Part shown: piece by piece, positions 1-9,192 of the stretch
How positions within the stretch are numbered: position 1 is the first letter of the stretch
Layout: every line of letters starts with the position of its first letter
Source: Thermocatellispora tengchongensis
GTDB taxonomy: Bacteria; Actinomycetota; Actinomycetes; Streptosporangiales; Streptosporangiaceae
Direction: 5' to 3'
Assembly (NCBI RefSeq): GCF_014202315.1
Contig: NZ_JACHGN010000037.1
Location: forward strand, 1 to 64,000
DNA length: 64,000 nt
The notes under the pieces: model-generated
What the model was told of the DNA's origin: nothing
What the model saw: only the letters and a program-made list of their open reading frames with translations
Databases searched by the model: none
Position numbers and translations under genes: made by a program

Positions 1-1022
<1,022 letters not shown>

Positions 1023-1167
1023 CCTGTCTCCTTCTCCGTCGTACGCGGGCCGCCGCCCCGGTCTGGAATCGCCAGGCTTGATCTAACCAGCTTTCGAGGA
1101 GTACGTCTGGTTTCTGCTTCGCCGGTCCGGCCGCGGCGACGACCCCGCGCTGCCTGCTCCGCTCGGC

Positions 1168-1578
1168 TCAGGCAAGCTCCTGGATGCGGATCAGGTTGCC
1201 CGCGGGATCGCGGACGGCGCAGTCGCGAACGCCGTACGGCTGCTCGGTGGGCTCCTGGACGATCTCGGCGCCGCCGGCCCGCAGCCGGGCGAAGGTGCCG
1301 TCCAGGTCGGTGGTGGCCAGGACGATGCCGGCGTAGGTGCCCTTGGCCATCATCTCGACGATCGTGCGGCGCTCCTCGGCGGTGACGCCGGGGTCCGCGG
1401 CCGGCGGCTCCAGGACGATGGACGTGCTCGGCTGGCCGGCAGGGCCGACCGTGATCCAGCGTATCCCGTCGTATCCGACGTCGTCGCGGACCTCGAAGCC
1501 GAGGGTGTCGCGGTAGAAGGCCAGGGAGGCGTCCGGGTCGTCATGCGGGAGGAAGCTCGCGTGAATGCTGATGTCCAT
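1168..1578 (-). CDS. VOC (glyoxalase/bleomycin-resistance) family protein
   Basis: A 136-residue protein beginning MDISIHASFLPHDDPDASL, which matches the single-domain vicinal oxygen chelate fold: beta-alpha-beta-beta-beta units with FYRDTLGFEVR near the N-terminus and the closing VRDPAGNLIRIQEL at the C-terminus. VOC proteins bind a metal or a small ligand and act as isomerases, dioxygenases or drug-binding proteins; the substrate cannot be told here. ATG 1578 is preferred over upstream starts because homologous sequence begins there. It is divergent from the secreted-protein gene at 1696. UvrA-like and VOC genes are often neighbours in actinomycetes, but the two are not obviously one operon here (146 bp gap). 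Confidence 0.8.
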   Translation of the reverse strand: MDISIHASFLPHDDPDASLAFYRDTLGFEVRDDVGYDGIRWITVGPAGQPSTSIVLEPPAADPGVTAEERRTIVEMMAKGTYAGIVLATTDLDGTFARLRAGGAEIVQEPTEQPYGVRDCAVRDPAGNLIRIQELA

Positions 1579-1695
1579 GGCGGTCACGCTAGGCGCGGCC
1601 GGAGGACGGCGCTTCTCCATTCCTGATCGATCCGGCCGCCTGTCCCGCAACCCGGGCCTCAGTGATCCACAAGAGGGGCGTCCTAGCTTGACGGC

Positions 1696-2238
1696 ATGAG
1701 TGAACGATCTTCGGTCCTCGGGACCGGGCACAGGGGTGTCGCGCGGCTGGGCCGTTCCGCGCTGGTGGTGGTGCTGGCCGCGGGAGCGTTGTGGGGTGGC
1801 GGCCCGCCCGCCGCGGTGGCCGCTTCCGCGGCCGGCGCGTTCGGGCCGTACGGGTACGGCGGAGTGAAGCTCGGGATGAGCGCCAAGCAGGCCAGGGCGA
1901 CGGGGAAGATCACGCCCAAGGAGGGGTGGGGTCCGTGCACGGGCTGGGATCTGAAGGCTCGGCCGAGCGGCCGTGACAAAGTGGGGCTGTACATCTCCAA
2001 GAAGCGCGGCGTGGCGGTGATCTTCGCGCCCAAGGGTGTCAAGACCCGGCAGGGGATCGGGATCGGCTCCACCGAAAAGCAGCTGAGAAAGGCATATCCG
2101 GGGCTGAAGCGGTCGGCGAGCGGGTATCCCGTGGCCTCCGTCCCCGGCAATCCGAAGGCCTCGTATCGGTTTCTTCTGTCACGCGGCCGGATTTACGAGA
2201 TGGTTCTCGCGCTCAACGATCAGGACTGCGTCAACTGA
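1696..2238 (+). CDS. Secreted protein of unknown function
   Basis: A 180-residue protein with a long twin-part signal peptide: charged N-terminus, hydrophobic core around residues 20-33, and probable cleavage after AVA near residue 42. The mature part has a repeated theme of short basic segments (KLGMSAKQARATGKI; GIGIGSTEKQLRKAYPGLK). The second resembles the recurring actinomycete pattern of a G-x-G-S-T-x-x-x-L-R-x-A-Y-P segment found in many exported proteins of unknown role. It has two cysteines (CTGW and DC near the end) that could pair outside the cell. No ribosome site is visible. A TANNNT hexamer (TAGCTT, 1684-1689) sits so close to the ATG that the mRNA may be leaderless. Function is unknown. 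Confidence 0.7.
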   Translation: MSERSSVLGTGHRGVARLGRSALVVVLAAGALWGGGPPAAVAASAAGAFGPYGYGGVKLGMSAKQARATGKITPKEGWGPCTGWDLKARPSGRDKVGLYISKKRGVAVIFAPKGVKTRQGIGIGSTEKQLRKAYPGLKRSASGYPVASVPGNPKASYRFLLSRGRIYEMVLALNDQDCVN

Positions 2239-2273
2239 TCCGGCCGAGGGCGACCGGCTGTAGGACCTCTGCT

Positions 2274-2289
2274 TTCCGGAACCGGTTCC
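2274..2289. repeat. Overlapping palindromes TTCCGGAA and GGAACCGGTTCC
   Basis: Two perfect palindromes share bases in the 268-bp space between the secreted-protein gene (ends 2238) and the convergent small secreted gene (ends 2508). The 12-bp one is 2278-2289. It could be a protein-binding site or part of a terminator region; no U-tract follows. Nothing else recognisable was seen in 2239-2507. Confidence 0.4.
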
Positions 2290-2507
2290 ACACCTCGGCG
2301 ATATCGGACGGCCATCGCATTCCAGATTCGGCTCGGTTCATATCGAGGATTTCGTCAAGGCCGAGACCGCGGCCCTCCGCCTGGTCGCCTTTCCGGGGAA
2401 AGGCCGGGATTCACCGGTGGGCCGCGGCCGGCGCGGAGAAGCGGGCACGCTCGGCGATCGCGTGCCGCGCGGGATCGGGCGGGCTCGGGCGCCAGGCCCT
2501 GCGGGCG

Positions 2508-2783
2508 TTATCGCTGCACGTAGAGGTCCCAGCGGTCGCCGCGGATGAAGTCGCACCGGTACAGATCCCACCAGCCGGCCGACTGTCCGTCACGCCCCAC
2601 TTGGACGCAGTCGTTCCGGGTGTAGTAGGAGGAGTAGAATTCCCAGGCCGCCGCGCTTGTCGCAGCGGTTTCCCGGCCGGCAGTGGCGGTGGAGGCCGCG
2701 GCGGTGGAGGTCGGGCCGAGCACGGCCAGCGTGACCACCGCCCCTCCGGCCATTGCGGTGAGGATCTGCCGGGCTCTGCTCAT
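2508..2783 (-). CDS. Small secreted protein, translationally coupled to WYL regulator
   Basis: A 91-residue protein: MSRARQILTAMAGGAV starts a clear signal peptide (hydrophobic to about residue 22, probable cleavage in the Ala-rich segment near residues 28-31). The mature part is only about 55 residues and ends in an aromatic-rich stretch (WEFYSSYYTRNDC, WWDLYRCDF, RWDLYVQR) with two cysteines that may form a disulfide. Its ATG immediately follows the TAG of the WYL regulator gene (TAGATG), and its ribosome site GGGAGCG lies inside the end of that gene, so the two are co-transcribed and probably coupled. Small secreted proteins with tyrosine/tryptophan-rich mature parts are common in actinomycetes, usually uncharacterised. 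Function unknown. Confidence 0.68.
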   Translation of the reverse strand: MSRARQILTAMAGGAVVTLAVLGPTSTAAASTATAGRETAATSAAAWEFYSSYYTRNDCVQVGRDGQSAGWWDLYRCDFIRGDRWDLYVQR

Positions 2784-3878
<1,095 letters not shown>

Positions 3879-3987
3879 ACCCTGACCGCTTCCCCTGCGA
3901 CTGTTCTCTCGGTCGGACGACGAGGACGACCGAAGCCGGGCGCTTCACGGCGTCCGGAAGCGATGCACCGAAGGTTGGGAGCCGGCA

Positions 3988-4410
3988 ATGTCCGTCAAGT
4001 CTGTTACTCATCTGAACTTCCGGGGCGACGCCCGCGCGGCGCTGGAGTTCTACCAGTCCGTGTTCGGCGGCGACCTCGCCGTCGTCACGTACAAGGACGC
4101 AGGGAACACGCAGGAGCCCGCCGAGGCGGACCAGGTGATGTGGGGCCAGGTGATCGCCGGCAACGGCTTCCACGTGATGGCCTACGACGTGCCCTCGCGG
4201 ATGCCGTGGGACCGGGGTGAGAACTCCTTCTTCCTCTCCCTCCGCGGCGAGACCACCGAGGAGGTCACCGCGTACTGGGAGAAGCTCTCCGCCGGAGCGA
4301 CCATCGTGCAGCCGCTGGCGCCGGCGCAGTGGGCTCCGCTCTACGGGATGCTCAAGGACCGCTTCGGCATCGTCTGGGTCGTGGACGTCGTGAGCGAGTA
4401 CAGCGGGTGA
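3988..4410 (+). CDS. PhnB-like VOC family protein
   Basis: A 140-residue protein that starts MSVKSVTHLNFRGDARAAL, with LEFYQSVFGGDLAVVTY typical of the PhnB/DUF1428-like VOC branch. The second half (FFLSLRGETTEEVTAYWEKLSAGATIVQPL) and the end (WAPLYGMLKDRFGIVWVVDV) match the same branch. These are small soluble proteins of uncertain biochemical role. A GGGAG ribosome site lies 6-7 bases before ATG 3988. The gene is divergent from the WYL regulator with 109 bp between, and in many actinomycetes the same pair occurs, so regulation by the WYL protein is likely (inference). A strong hairpin follows the stop codon. Confidence 0.85.
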   Translation: MSVKSVTHLNFRGDARAALEFYQSVFGGDLAVVTYKDAGNTQEPAEADQVMWGQVIAGNGFHVMAYDVPSRMPWDRGENSFFLSLRGETTEEVTAYWEKLSAGATIVQPLAPAQWAPLYGMLKDRFGIVWVVDVVSEYSG

Positions 4411-4426
4411 GCGTCACGCGTGGTGA

Positions 4427-4451
4427 GGGAGGCGGCACCCGCCGTCCTCCC
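4427..4451 (+). terminator. Terminator-like hairpin after PhnB-like gene
   Basis: Left arm GGGAGGCGGC (4427-4436), loop ACCC, right arm GCCG-T-CCTCCC (4441-4451): ten base pairs with one bulged T. No U-tract follows, as is common for actinomycete terminators. It separates the PhnB-like gene from the aldo/keto reductase gene. Confidence 0.55.
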
Positions 4452-4500
4452 CGCCACGCTCCTGGCCGGGATCACCAGATAGCGAAAGGCGACAACCACC

Positions 4501-5529
4501 ATGAGGATGCGGCCCCTGGGGCGGACCGGGATGCGGGTCAGCCCCTACTGCCTGGGCACCATGATGTTCGGCCGGGTGGGCAACCCCGACCACGACGACT
4601 GCGCCCGCATGATCCACCGAGCCCTGGACGCCGGGATCAACTTCATCGACACCGCCGACGTCTACTCCTACAGCGAGTCGGAGGAGATCGTCGGCAAGGC
4701 GCTGAAGGGCCGCCGCGACGACGTCATCCTCGCCACCAAGGTGAACGGCCCGATGGGCGAGGACCCCAACCGGGCCGGCAACTCCCGGCGCTGGATCGTC
4801 ACCGAGGTCGAGCACTCGCTGCGCCGCCTCCAGACCGACCACATCGACCTCTACCAGATCCACCACCCCGACCCGGGCACCGACATCGAGGAGGCCCTCT
4901 CCGCGCTGACCGACCTGATGCGCAGCGGCAAGGTGCGCGCCATCGGCAGCTCCAACTTCCCGGCCTCGGACATCGTCGAGGCCCAGTGGGTGGCCGAGCG
5001 CCGCGGCCTGGCGCGCTTCCGCACCGAGCAGCCGCCGTACTCTCTCCTCAACCGCGGCGTCGAGCGCGAGGTGCTGCCCGTCTGCGAGCGCTACGGCATG
5101 GGCGCGCTCGTGTGGAGCCCGCTCGGGATGGGCCTGCTCACCGGCCGCTATCGTAAGGGCCGGATCGTCCCCGACCGCCGGATGGCCTGGGTGCCCAAGC
5201 ACATGACCGACGAGCGCACGCTCGACACCGTCGAGCGGTTCGCCCTGCTGGCCGAGGAGGCCGGGATCCCCCTGACCCACATGGCGATGGCGTTCGCGGT
5301 CGCCCATCCGGGCGTCACCTCGGCGATCATCGGGCCGCGCACCATGGAACAGCTCGACGACCTGCTGGCCGGCGCCGGCACCGTCCTCGGCGACGACGTC
5401 CTCGACCGGATCGACGAGATCGTGCCTCCCGGGACCGACATCGGCCCGCTCGACGTCGCGTACGACCCGCCGGCCGTCACCCGGGCGGCGCTGCGCCGGC
5501 GATCGGCCGACGAGCGCGCCGCGGCGTGA
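4501..5529 (+). CDS. Aldo/keto reductase
   Basis: A 342-residue NADP(H)-dependent (beta/alpha)8-barrel oxidoreductase. The catalytic tetrad is complete: Asp50 and Tyr55 in NFIDTADVYS, Lys80 in VILATK, His121 in DLYQIHHPD. The family pattern of a YghZ/Tas-like AKR is seen at GSSNFPASDIVEAQWVAERR, and RTEQPPYSLLNR, a typical AKR active-site border, follows. It reduces aldehydes or ketones to alcohols; the natural substrate is unknown. The gene begins at ATG 4501 (AAAGG upstream) and its stop is 4 bp before the next start, so it is co-transcribed with the winged-helix protein gene. Sequence is complete and ordinary in codon use. Confidence 0.92.
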   Translation: MRMRPLGRTGMRVSPYCLGTMMFGRVGNPDHDDCARMIHRALDAGINFIDTADVYSYSESEEIVGKALKGRRDDVILATKVNGPMGEDPNRAGNSRRWIVTEVEHSLRRLQTDHIDLYQIHHPDPGTDIEEALSALTDLMRSGKVRAIGSSNFPASDIVEAQWVAERRGLARFRTEQPPYSLLNRGVEREVLPVCERYGMGALVWSPLGMGLLTGRYRKGRIVPDRRMAWVPKHMTDERTLDTVERFALLAEEAGIPLTHMAMAFAVAHPGVTSAIIGPRTMEQLDDLLAGAGTVLGDDVLDRIDEIVPPGTDIGPLDVAYDPPAVTRAALRRRSADERAAA

Positions 5530-5533
5530 GACG

Positions 5534-6634
5534 ATGACCGTTCTCGGCACCCGGGCGCTGAACCGCGCGACGCTGGCCCGGCAGTTGCTGCTCGATCACG
5601 CCGACATGCCGGTGCTCGACGCCGTCGCGCACCTGTGCGGTCTGCAGGCGCAGGAACCGCAGGAGCCGTTCGTCGGGCTCTGGTCGCGGCTGCGCACGTT
5701 CGACCCGGCGGTGCTCTCGGACCTGCTGATCCGGCGCGGCGTGGTGCGGACCCACCTCATGCGCCGCACCGTCCACCTCCTCACCGCCGAGGACGCCCTG
5801 GCCTGGCGGGCCCGTCACGACGGCATGCTACGGCAGCGGGTGCTGGGGACCTACCGCCGAGAGCTCGACGGGGTGGACCTCGACGAGCTCGCCGCGGCGG
5901 GGCGGGCGGTGATGGCCGACGGTGAGCCCCGCTCGATGGCCGAGCTCGCGCGGGCGCTCGCCGACCGCTGGCCGGGGCCGGGGCCGCGGGCGCTGGGGGA
6001 GATGCTGGTCGCCGCCCTCGTCCCGATGGTGCAGCTTCCCCCGCGCGGGTTGTGGCGGGCGAGGGCGGGAGTGCGCAACGTCCCGCTCTCCTCCTGGCTG
6101 GGGCGCGAGATCGACCCGCTGCCCCCGGACGGCTCCGATCCCGTGGGCCAGGCGCTGGTACGCCGCTACCTGGCGGCGTTCGGCCCCGCCGCCACGGCCG
6201 ACCTGCGCGCCTGGTGCGGGCTGGCCGGACTGCCGGCCGCGGTCGCCGCGATACGCGAGGAGCTGGTCGCCTTCCGCGACGAGCGAGGCAGGGAACTGCT
6301 GGACCTCCCCGGCGCGCCGCGCCCCGACCCCGACACGCCCGCGCCGGTGCGGTTCCTGCCGGCGTTCGACAACGCGATCCTCGGCTACCACGACCGCAGC
6401 CGGATCATCGACGACGCCCACCGCGGCCTGTCGGTCGCCGGCGCCCGCGTCGTCCTGCTCGACGGCCGGGTCGCCGCGACCTGGACCGTCCAGGCGGGCA
6501 CCGTGATCGTCACCCCGCTCCGGCGCTTCTCCCGGGCCGAGCGCACCGCCGTGGCCGAGCAGGGGCAGGCGCTCGCGTCGTTCCTGTCCGACGACGAGAG
6601 CCGGCGCGTGCAGATCGCCGCGTCGCCGGGCTGA
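5534..6634 (+). CDS. AlkZ-type winged-helix DNA-binding protein
   Basis: A 366-residue member of the winged-helix DNA-binding family PF06224 that includes the DNA glycosylases AlkZ and YcaQ/AlkX. The N-terminus has the GLQAQEPQEPF motif; Gln38-Ala39-Gln40 corresponds to the catalytic QxQ of AlkZ-like enzymes (in YcaQ the second Gln is Asp). RTHLMRRTVHLLTAEDAL and WTVQAGTVIVTPLRRFSRAER are further family sequence. AlkZ removes bulky or cross-linked alkylated bases and confers self-resistance to azinomycin, but most actinomycete members are untested, so glycosylase activity is an inference. Start ATG 5534 lies 4 bp after the aldo/keto reductase stop, indicating coupling. The gene end (6634) faces the convergent secreted-protein gene at 6639. 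Confidence 0.82.
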   Translation: MTVLGTRALNRATLARQLLLDHADMPVLDAVAHLCGLQAQEPQEPFVGLWSRLRTFDPAVLSDLLIRRGVVRTHLMRRTVHLLTAEDALAWRARHDGMLRQRVLGTYRRELDGVDLDELAAAGRAVMADGEPRSMAELARALADRWPGPGPRALGEMLVAALVPMVQLPPRGLWRARAGVRNVPLSSWLGREIDPLPPDGSDPVGQALVRRYLAAFGPAATADLRAWCGLAGLPAAVAAIREELVAFRDERGRELLDLPGAPRPDPDTPAPVRFLPAFDNAILGYHDRSRIIDDAHRGLSVAGARVVLLDGRVAATWTVQAGTVIVTPLRRFSRAERTAVAEQGQALASFLSDDESRRVQIAASPG

Positions 6635-6638
6635 CGGT

Positions 6639-7817
6639 TCAGCCGGTGCGGCGGAAGATGACGGCGCTCTGGGGAGGTCTCCAGTTGAACCCGGCGGCCA
6701 GGGCCGAGCCGGTTCCGGGGACGGCGACGAGGTCCGACCATTCGAATCCGGTCGCCGTCCCGGTCAGGCGGTCCCGGGTCAGCCGGCCGGCGGTGTACCG
6801 GAGCGAGTCGATGGACAACGTGGTGTAGGCGTAGGGGTCCTGACCGTCGGGGGTCGCGGTGATCGACTGGCGGCGGGTGGCCGCGTGGAAGCCGCCCCTG
6901 CCGTCATGGGACAGCGTCGTCACCACGTCCTCGGGCAGCCGGATCTGACGCCATCTTCCGCTCCGCCAGTGCAGCAGGACGGTTCCCGGCTGGGACCAGT
7001 CGCCCTGCTGGAATCCCACGGCGACCCATGCCTCGTTCTTCCCCGTGGCGAGGACCGTGTCGATCCGGGGCCGTACCGGCCCGTACGCCGGAGCGGGCGC
7101 GGCCGGCACGACGATCCGGGGCAGCCGCACCGTGCTCCAGGCCCGGCCGTTCCAGCGCATGAGCGTGGACCGTCCGACGCCCCATATCTCGCCGGGCGAC
7201 CGTACGCTGATCTCCTTCAGGGAGTCCGGCGCCGGCAGGCTGGTCCAGCGGCCGTCATGGAGGTGTTTGAAGAACGTCCCTCCGGTGCGATCGTCGCGGC
7301 CGACGATCCAGGTGTGCGCGGCGCCGAGAACGTCCAGGTCGGTGACCGTGGTGCGGCCCGACCCCATCAGCCGCCAGCGCCTGCCGTCCCACCGGGACAG
7401 CACCGAGCGCGTGGCCGCCGCGGCGTCGCCCGTGCCCGGTGCCACGGCCGTGCCGGCGATCCACACGTTGCCCGGCGACGACGCCTCGATCAGATGGACT
7501 TCGCGAAGCGGACACCCCGGAGGGCCGGCCGGGCTCGCCGCGACCGTCCATTGGCGGCCGTTCCAGTGCCTGATCAGAGGGGCCGTGAAGCGCGAACCGG
7601 TCCGGCGGTCCAGTCGCGCGGTCCTGCGCGCGCCCGCGGCCCAGGCGTCGTGCGGCCCGGTGGCGGCGAGGTCGTTGACGGACTGTCCGGCTCCGCCTCG
7701 CAGGCTCAGCTCCCACGTCGCCCTGGAGGAGGCGGAGACGGCCTGGCCCGCGGGGATCGCGGTGAGACCGAGGCCCACCGCCGTCGCGATGACGACTGCG
7801 CTGCGATGAGTGCCCAT
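6639..7817 (-). CDS. Secreted beta-propeller-like protein
   Basis: About 392 residues from ATG 7817 (a GTG at 7835 in the same frame is an alternative). MGTHRSAVVIATAVGLGLTA begins a Sec signal peptide with probable cleavage at VSA near residue 29. The mature part contains repeated blades of the pattern xxxDxWAxG...LxRWxGRxW: LAATGPHDAWAAG...LIRHWNGRQWTV; LIEASSPGNVWIAG...LSRWDGRRWRLM; GAAHTWIVG; VRSPGEIWGVG...LMRWNGRAWSTV; TGKNEAWVAVG...LLHWRSGRWRQI. This is the actinomycete secreted propeller/kelch-like fold. Such proteins are thought to bind ligands or partners at the cell surface; no catalytic motif is seen. Role unknown. Confidence 0.75.
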   Translation of the reverse strand: MGTHRSAVVIATAVGLGLTAIPAGQAVSASSRATWELSLRGGAGQSVNDLAATGPHDAWAAGARRTARLDRRTGSRFTAPLIRHWNGRQWTVAASPAGPPGCPLREVHLIEASSPGNVWIAGTAVAPGTGDAAAATRSVLSRWDGRRWRLMGSGRTTVTDLDVLGAAHTWIVGRDDRTGGTFFKHLHDGRWTSLPAPDSLKEISVRSPGEIWGVGRSTLMRWNGRAWSTVRLPRIVVPAAPAPAYGPVRPRIDTVLATGKNEAWVAVGFQQGDWSQPGTVLLHWRSGRWRQIRLPEDVVTTLSHDGRGGFHAATRRQSITATPDGQDPYAYTTLSIDSLRYTAGRLTRDRLTGTATGFEWSDLVAVPGTGSALAAGFNWRPPQSAVIFRRTG

Positions 7818-7930
7818 ACGTACAAGACGGCCCACGCCGGGCCTGGTTCACGGCGCGAAGATGAACATTCGGGGTTCCGTCCTCCCGGGGCGCTCGCCGT
7901 CGGCGGTGGCGCGAGGCCGGTTCGCGCGAG

Positions 7931-7962
7931 TACACACTGAGTGTATAGATGCCGTGTATAGT
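7931..7962 (+). promoter_or_regulatory. PadR autoregulatory operator and leaderless promoter
   Basis: TACAC (7931-7935) and GTGTA (7941-7945) form an inverted repeat around ACTGA, and GTGTATA recurs at 7941-7947 and 7954-7960. The hexamer TATAGT (7957-7962) fits the TANNNT -10 box and ends 7 bases before ATG 7970, so transcription would start at or one base before the start codon and give a leaderless mRNA. PadR proteins commonly repress their own operon by binding such TACAC/GTGTA dyads over the promoter; that link is inferred. Confidence 0.6.
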
Positions 7963-7969
7963 GGCGGGC

Positions 7970-8497
7970 ATGTCAGTTGGCTTCGCTCTGCTGGGCCTGT
8001 TGGAATCCGGCCCCTGTCACGGATACGACCTGAAGCGCTCCTACGACGAACAGTTCGGCCACGGCCGGGCGCTTCACTACGGGCAGGTCTACGCGACCCT
8101 GGCCCGGCTGCTGAAGAACGGCTTGGTGGAGGTGGAATCCGAGCCGGGCGAGGGCCCGGACCGCAAGCGGTACGCGATCACCGAGGCCGGCGTCACCGAC
8201 GTGGACCGGTGGCTGACCCGGCCGGAGAAGCCCGAGCCGTACCTGCAGAGCACCCTGTACACCAAGGTCGTCCTGGCCCTGCTCACCGGGCGCGACGCCG
8301 CCGACCTGCTGGACACCCAGCGCGGCGAGCACCTGCGGCTGATGCGCGAGCTGACCCAGCGCAAGAGCGAGGGAGACCTGGCCGACCAGCTCATCTGCGA
8401 CCACGCGCTGTTCCACCTGGAGGCCGACCTGCGCTGGCTGGAGCTGACCGCGGCCCGGCTGGAGCAGCTCCGCGACCGCGTACGGAGGAACACGTGA
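7970..8497 (+). CDS. PadR family transcriptional regulator
   Basis: A 175-residue protein starting MSVGFALLGLLESGPCHGYDLKR, the PadR winged helix, with GQVYATLARLLKNGLVEVESEPGEGPDRKRYAITEAG forming the wing. The C-terminal Vir/PadR-C helices (residues 95-170) mediate dimerisation. It stops at 8497 with GTGA overlap to the ABC ATPase gene, so it heads a three-gene operon (regulator, ATPase, FtsX permease). Repression of its own operon, relieved by a transported or toxic compound, is the usual scheme. ATG 7970 is chosen over an upstream in-frame ATG at 7949 because the PadR domain begins there and the predicted promoter would place the upstream codon before the transcript start. Confidence 0.92.
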   Translation: MSVGFALLGLLESGPCHGYDLKRSYDEQFGHGRALHYGQVYATLARLLKNGLVEVESEPGEGPDRKRYAITEAGVTDVDRWLTRPEKPEPYLQSTLYTKVVLALLTGRDAADLLDTQRGEHLRLMRELTQRKSEGDLADQLICDHALFHLEADLRWLELTAARLEQLRDRVRRNT

Positions 8498-9192
8498 GGC
8501 GCCACCCGAACCTCGGCCCGCCGCTGCTGGTCGCGGAGAACCTGGTCAAGAGCTTCGGCCCTACCCCCGCCCTGGACGGCGCCTCGCTGCAGGTGTACGC
8601 CGGCGAGGTGCTGGCGCTGATGGGGCCGTCCGGCTCCGGGAAGTCCACGCTGCTCCACTGCCTGGCCGGGATCGTCACCCCCGACTCCGGCACCGTGAGC
8701 TACGACGGCCGCGACATGGCGGCCATGTCCGACGCTCAGCGCAGCGCGCTGCGCCGCACGGAGTTCGGTTTCGTGTTCCAGTTCGGCCAGTTGGTGCCGG
8801 AGCTGACCTGCCTGGAGAACGTGGTGCTGCCGCTGCGGCTGGCCGGCGTGCGGCGGCGGGAGGCGGCCCGGCGGGCGGCCGGCCTGCTGGAGCGGCTGGA
8901 GGTCGCCGACGTGGCGGACAAGCGGCCCGGCCAGGCGTCCGGCGGGCAGGGCCAGCGGGTGGCGGTGGCCCGCGCGCTGGTCACCAGGCCGCGGGTGATC
9001 TTCGCCGACGAGCCGACAGGAGCGCTGGACTCGCTCAACGGGGAGCGGGTGATGCACCTGTTCATCGCGGCGGCCCGGGAGACCGGCGCGGCGGTGGTGC
9101 TGGTCACCCACGAGGCGCGGATCGCGGCGTACTCCGACCGTGAGGCCGTGATCCGCGACGGCCGCGTCCGCGAGCAGGAGTACGCCCGATGA
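8494..9192 (+). CDS. ABC transporter ATP-binding protein (MacB/LolD type)
   Basis: A 232-residue ATPase starting at GTG 8494 behind the strong site GGAGGAA (8484-8490); its GTG overlaps the padR stop (GTGA). Walker A is GPSGSGKST, the Q-loop lies in FGFVFQFGQLVPELT, the signature is ASGGQGQRVAVARAL, Walker B with the catalytic Glu is VIFADEPTGALD, and the H-loop is VTHEARIA. LVPELTCLENVVLPL is characteristic of the MacB/LolD/FtsE branch that partners FtsX-like permeases. It powers export or membrane-extraction by the next gene's product, a typical defence against membrane-active compounds. The stop overlaps the permease start (ATGA). Confidence 0.93.
   Translation: MRRHPNLGPPLLVAENLVKSFGPTPALDGASLQVYAGEVLALMGPSGSGKSTLLHCLAGIVTPDSGTVSYDGRDMAAMSDAQRSALRRTEFGFVFQFGQLVPELTCLENVVLPLRLAGVRRREAARRAAGLLERLEVADVADKRPGQASGGQGQRVAVARALVTRPRVIFADEPTGALDSLNGERVMHLFIAAARETGAAVVLVTHEARIAAYSDREAVIRDGRVREQEYAR

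Noticed and set aside
7810-8493. Upstream extension of the ABC ATPase frame
   Set aside because: It runs across the padR gene in another frame; GTG 8494 with GGAGGAA fits the ATPase start.
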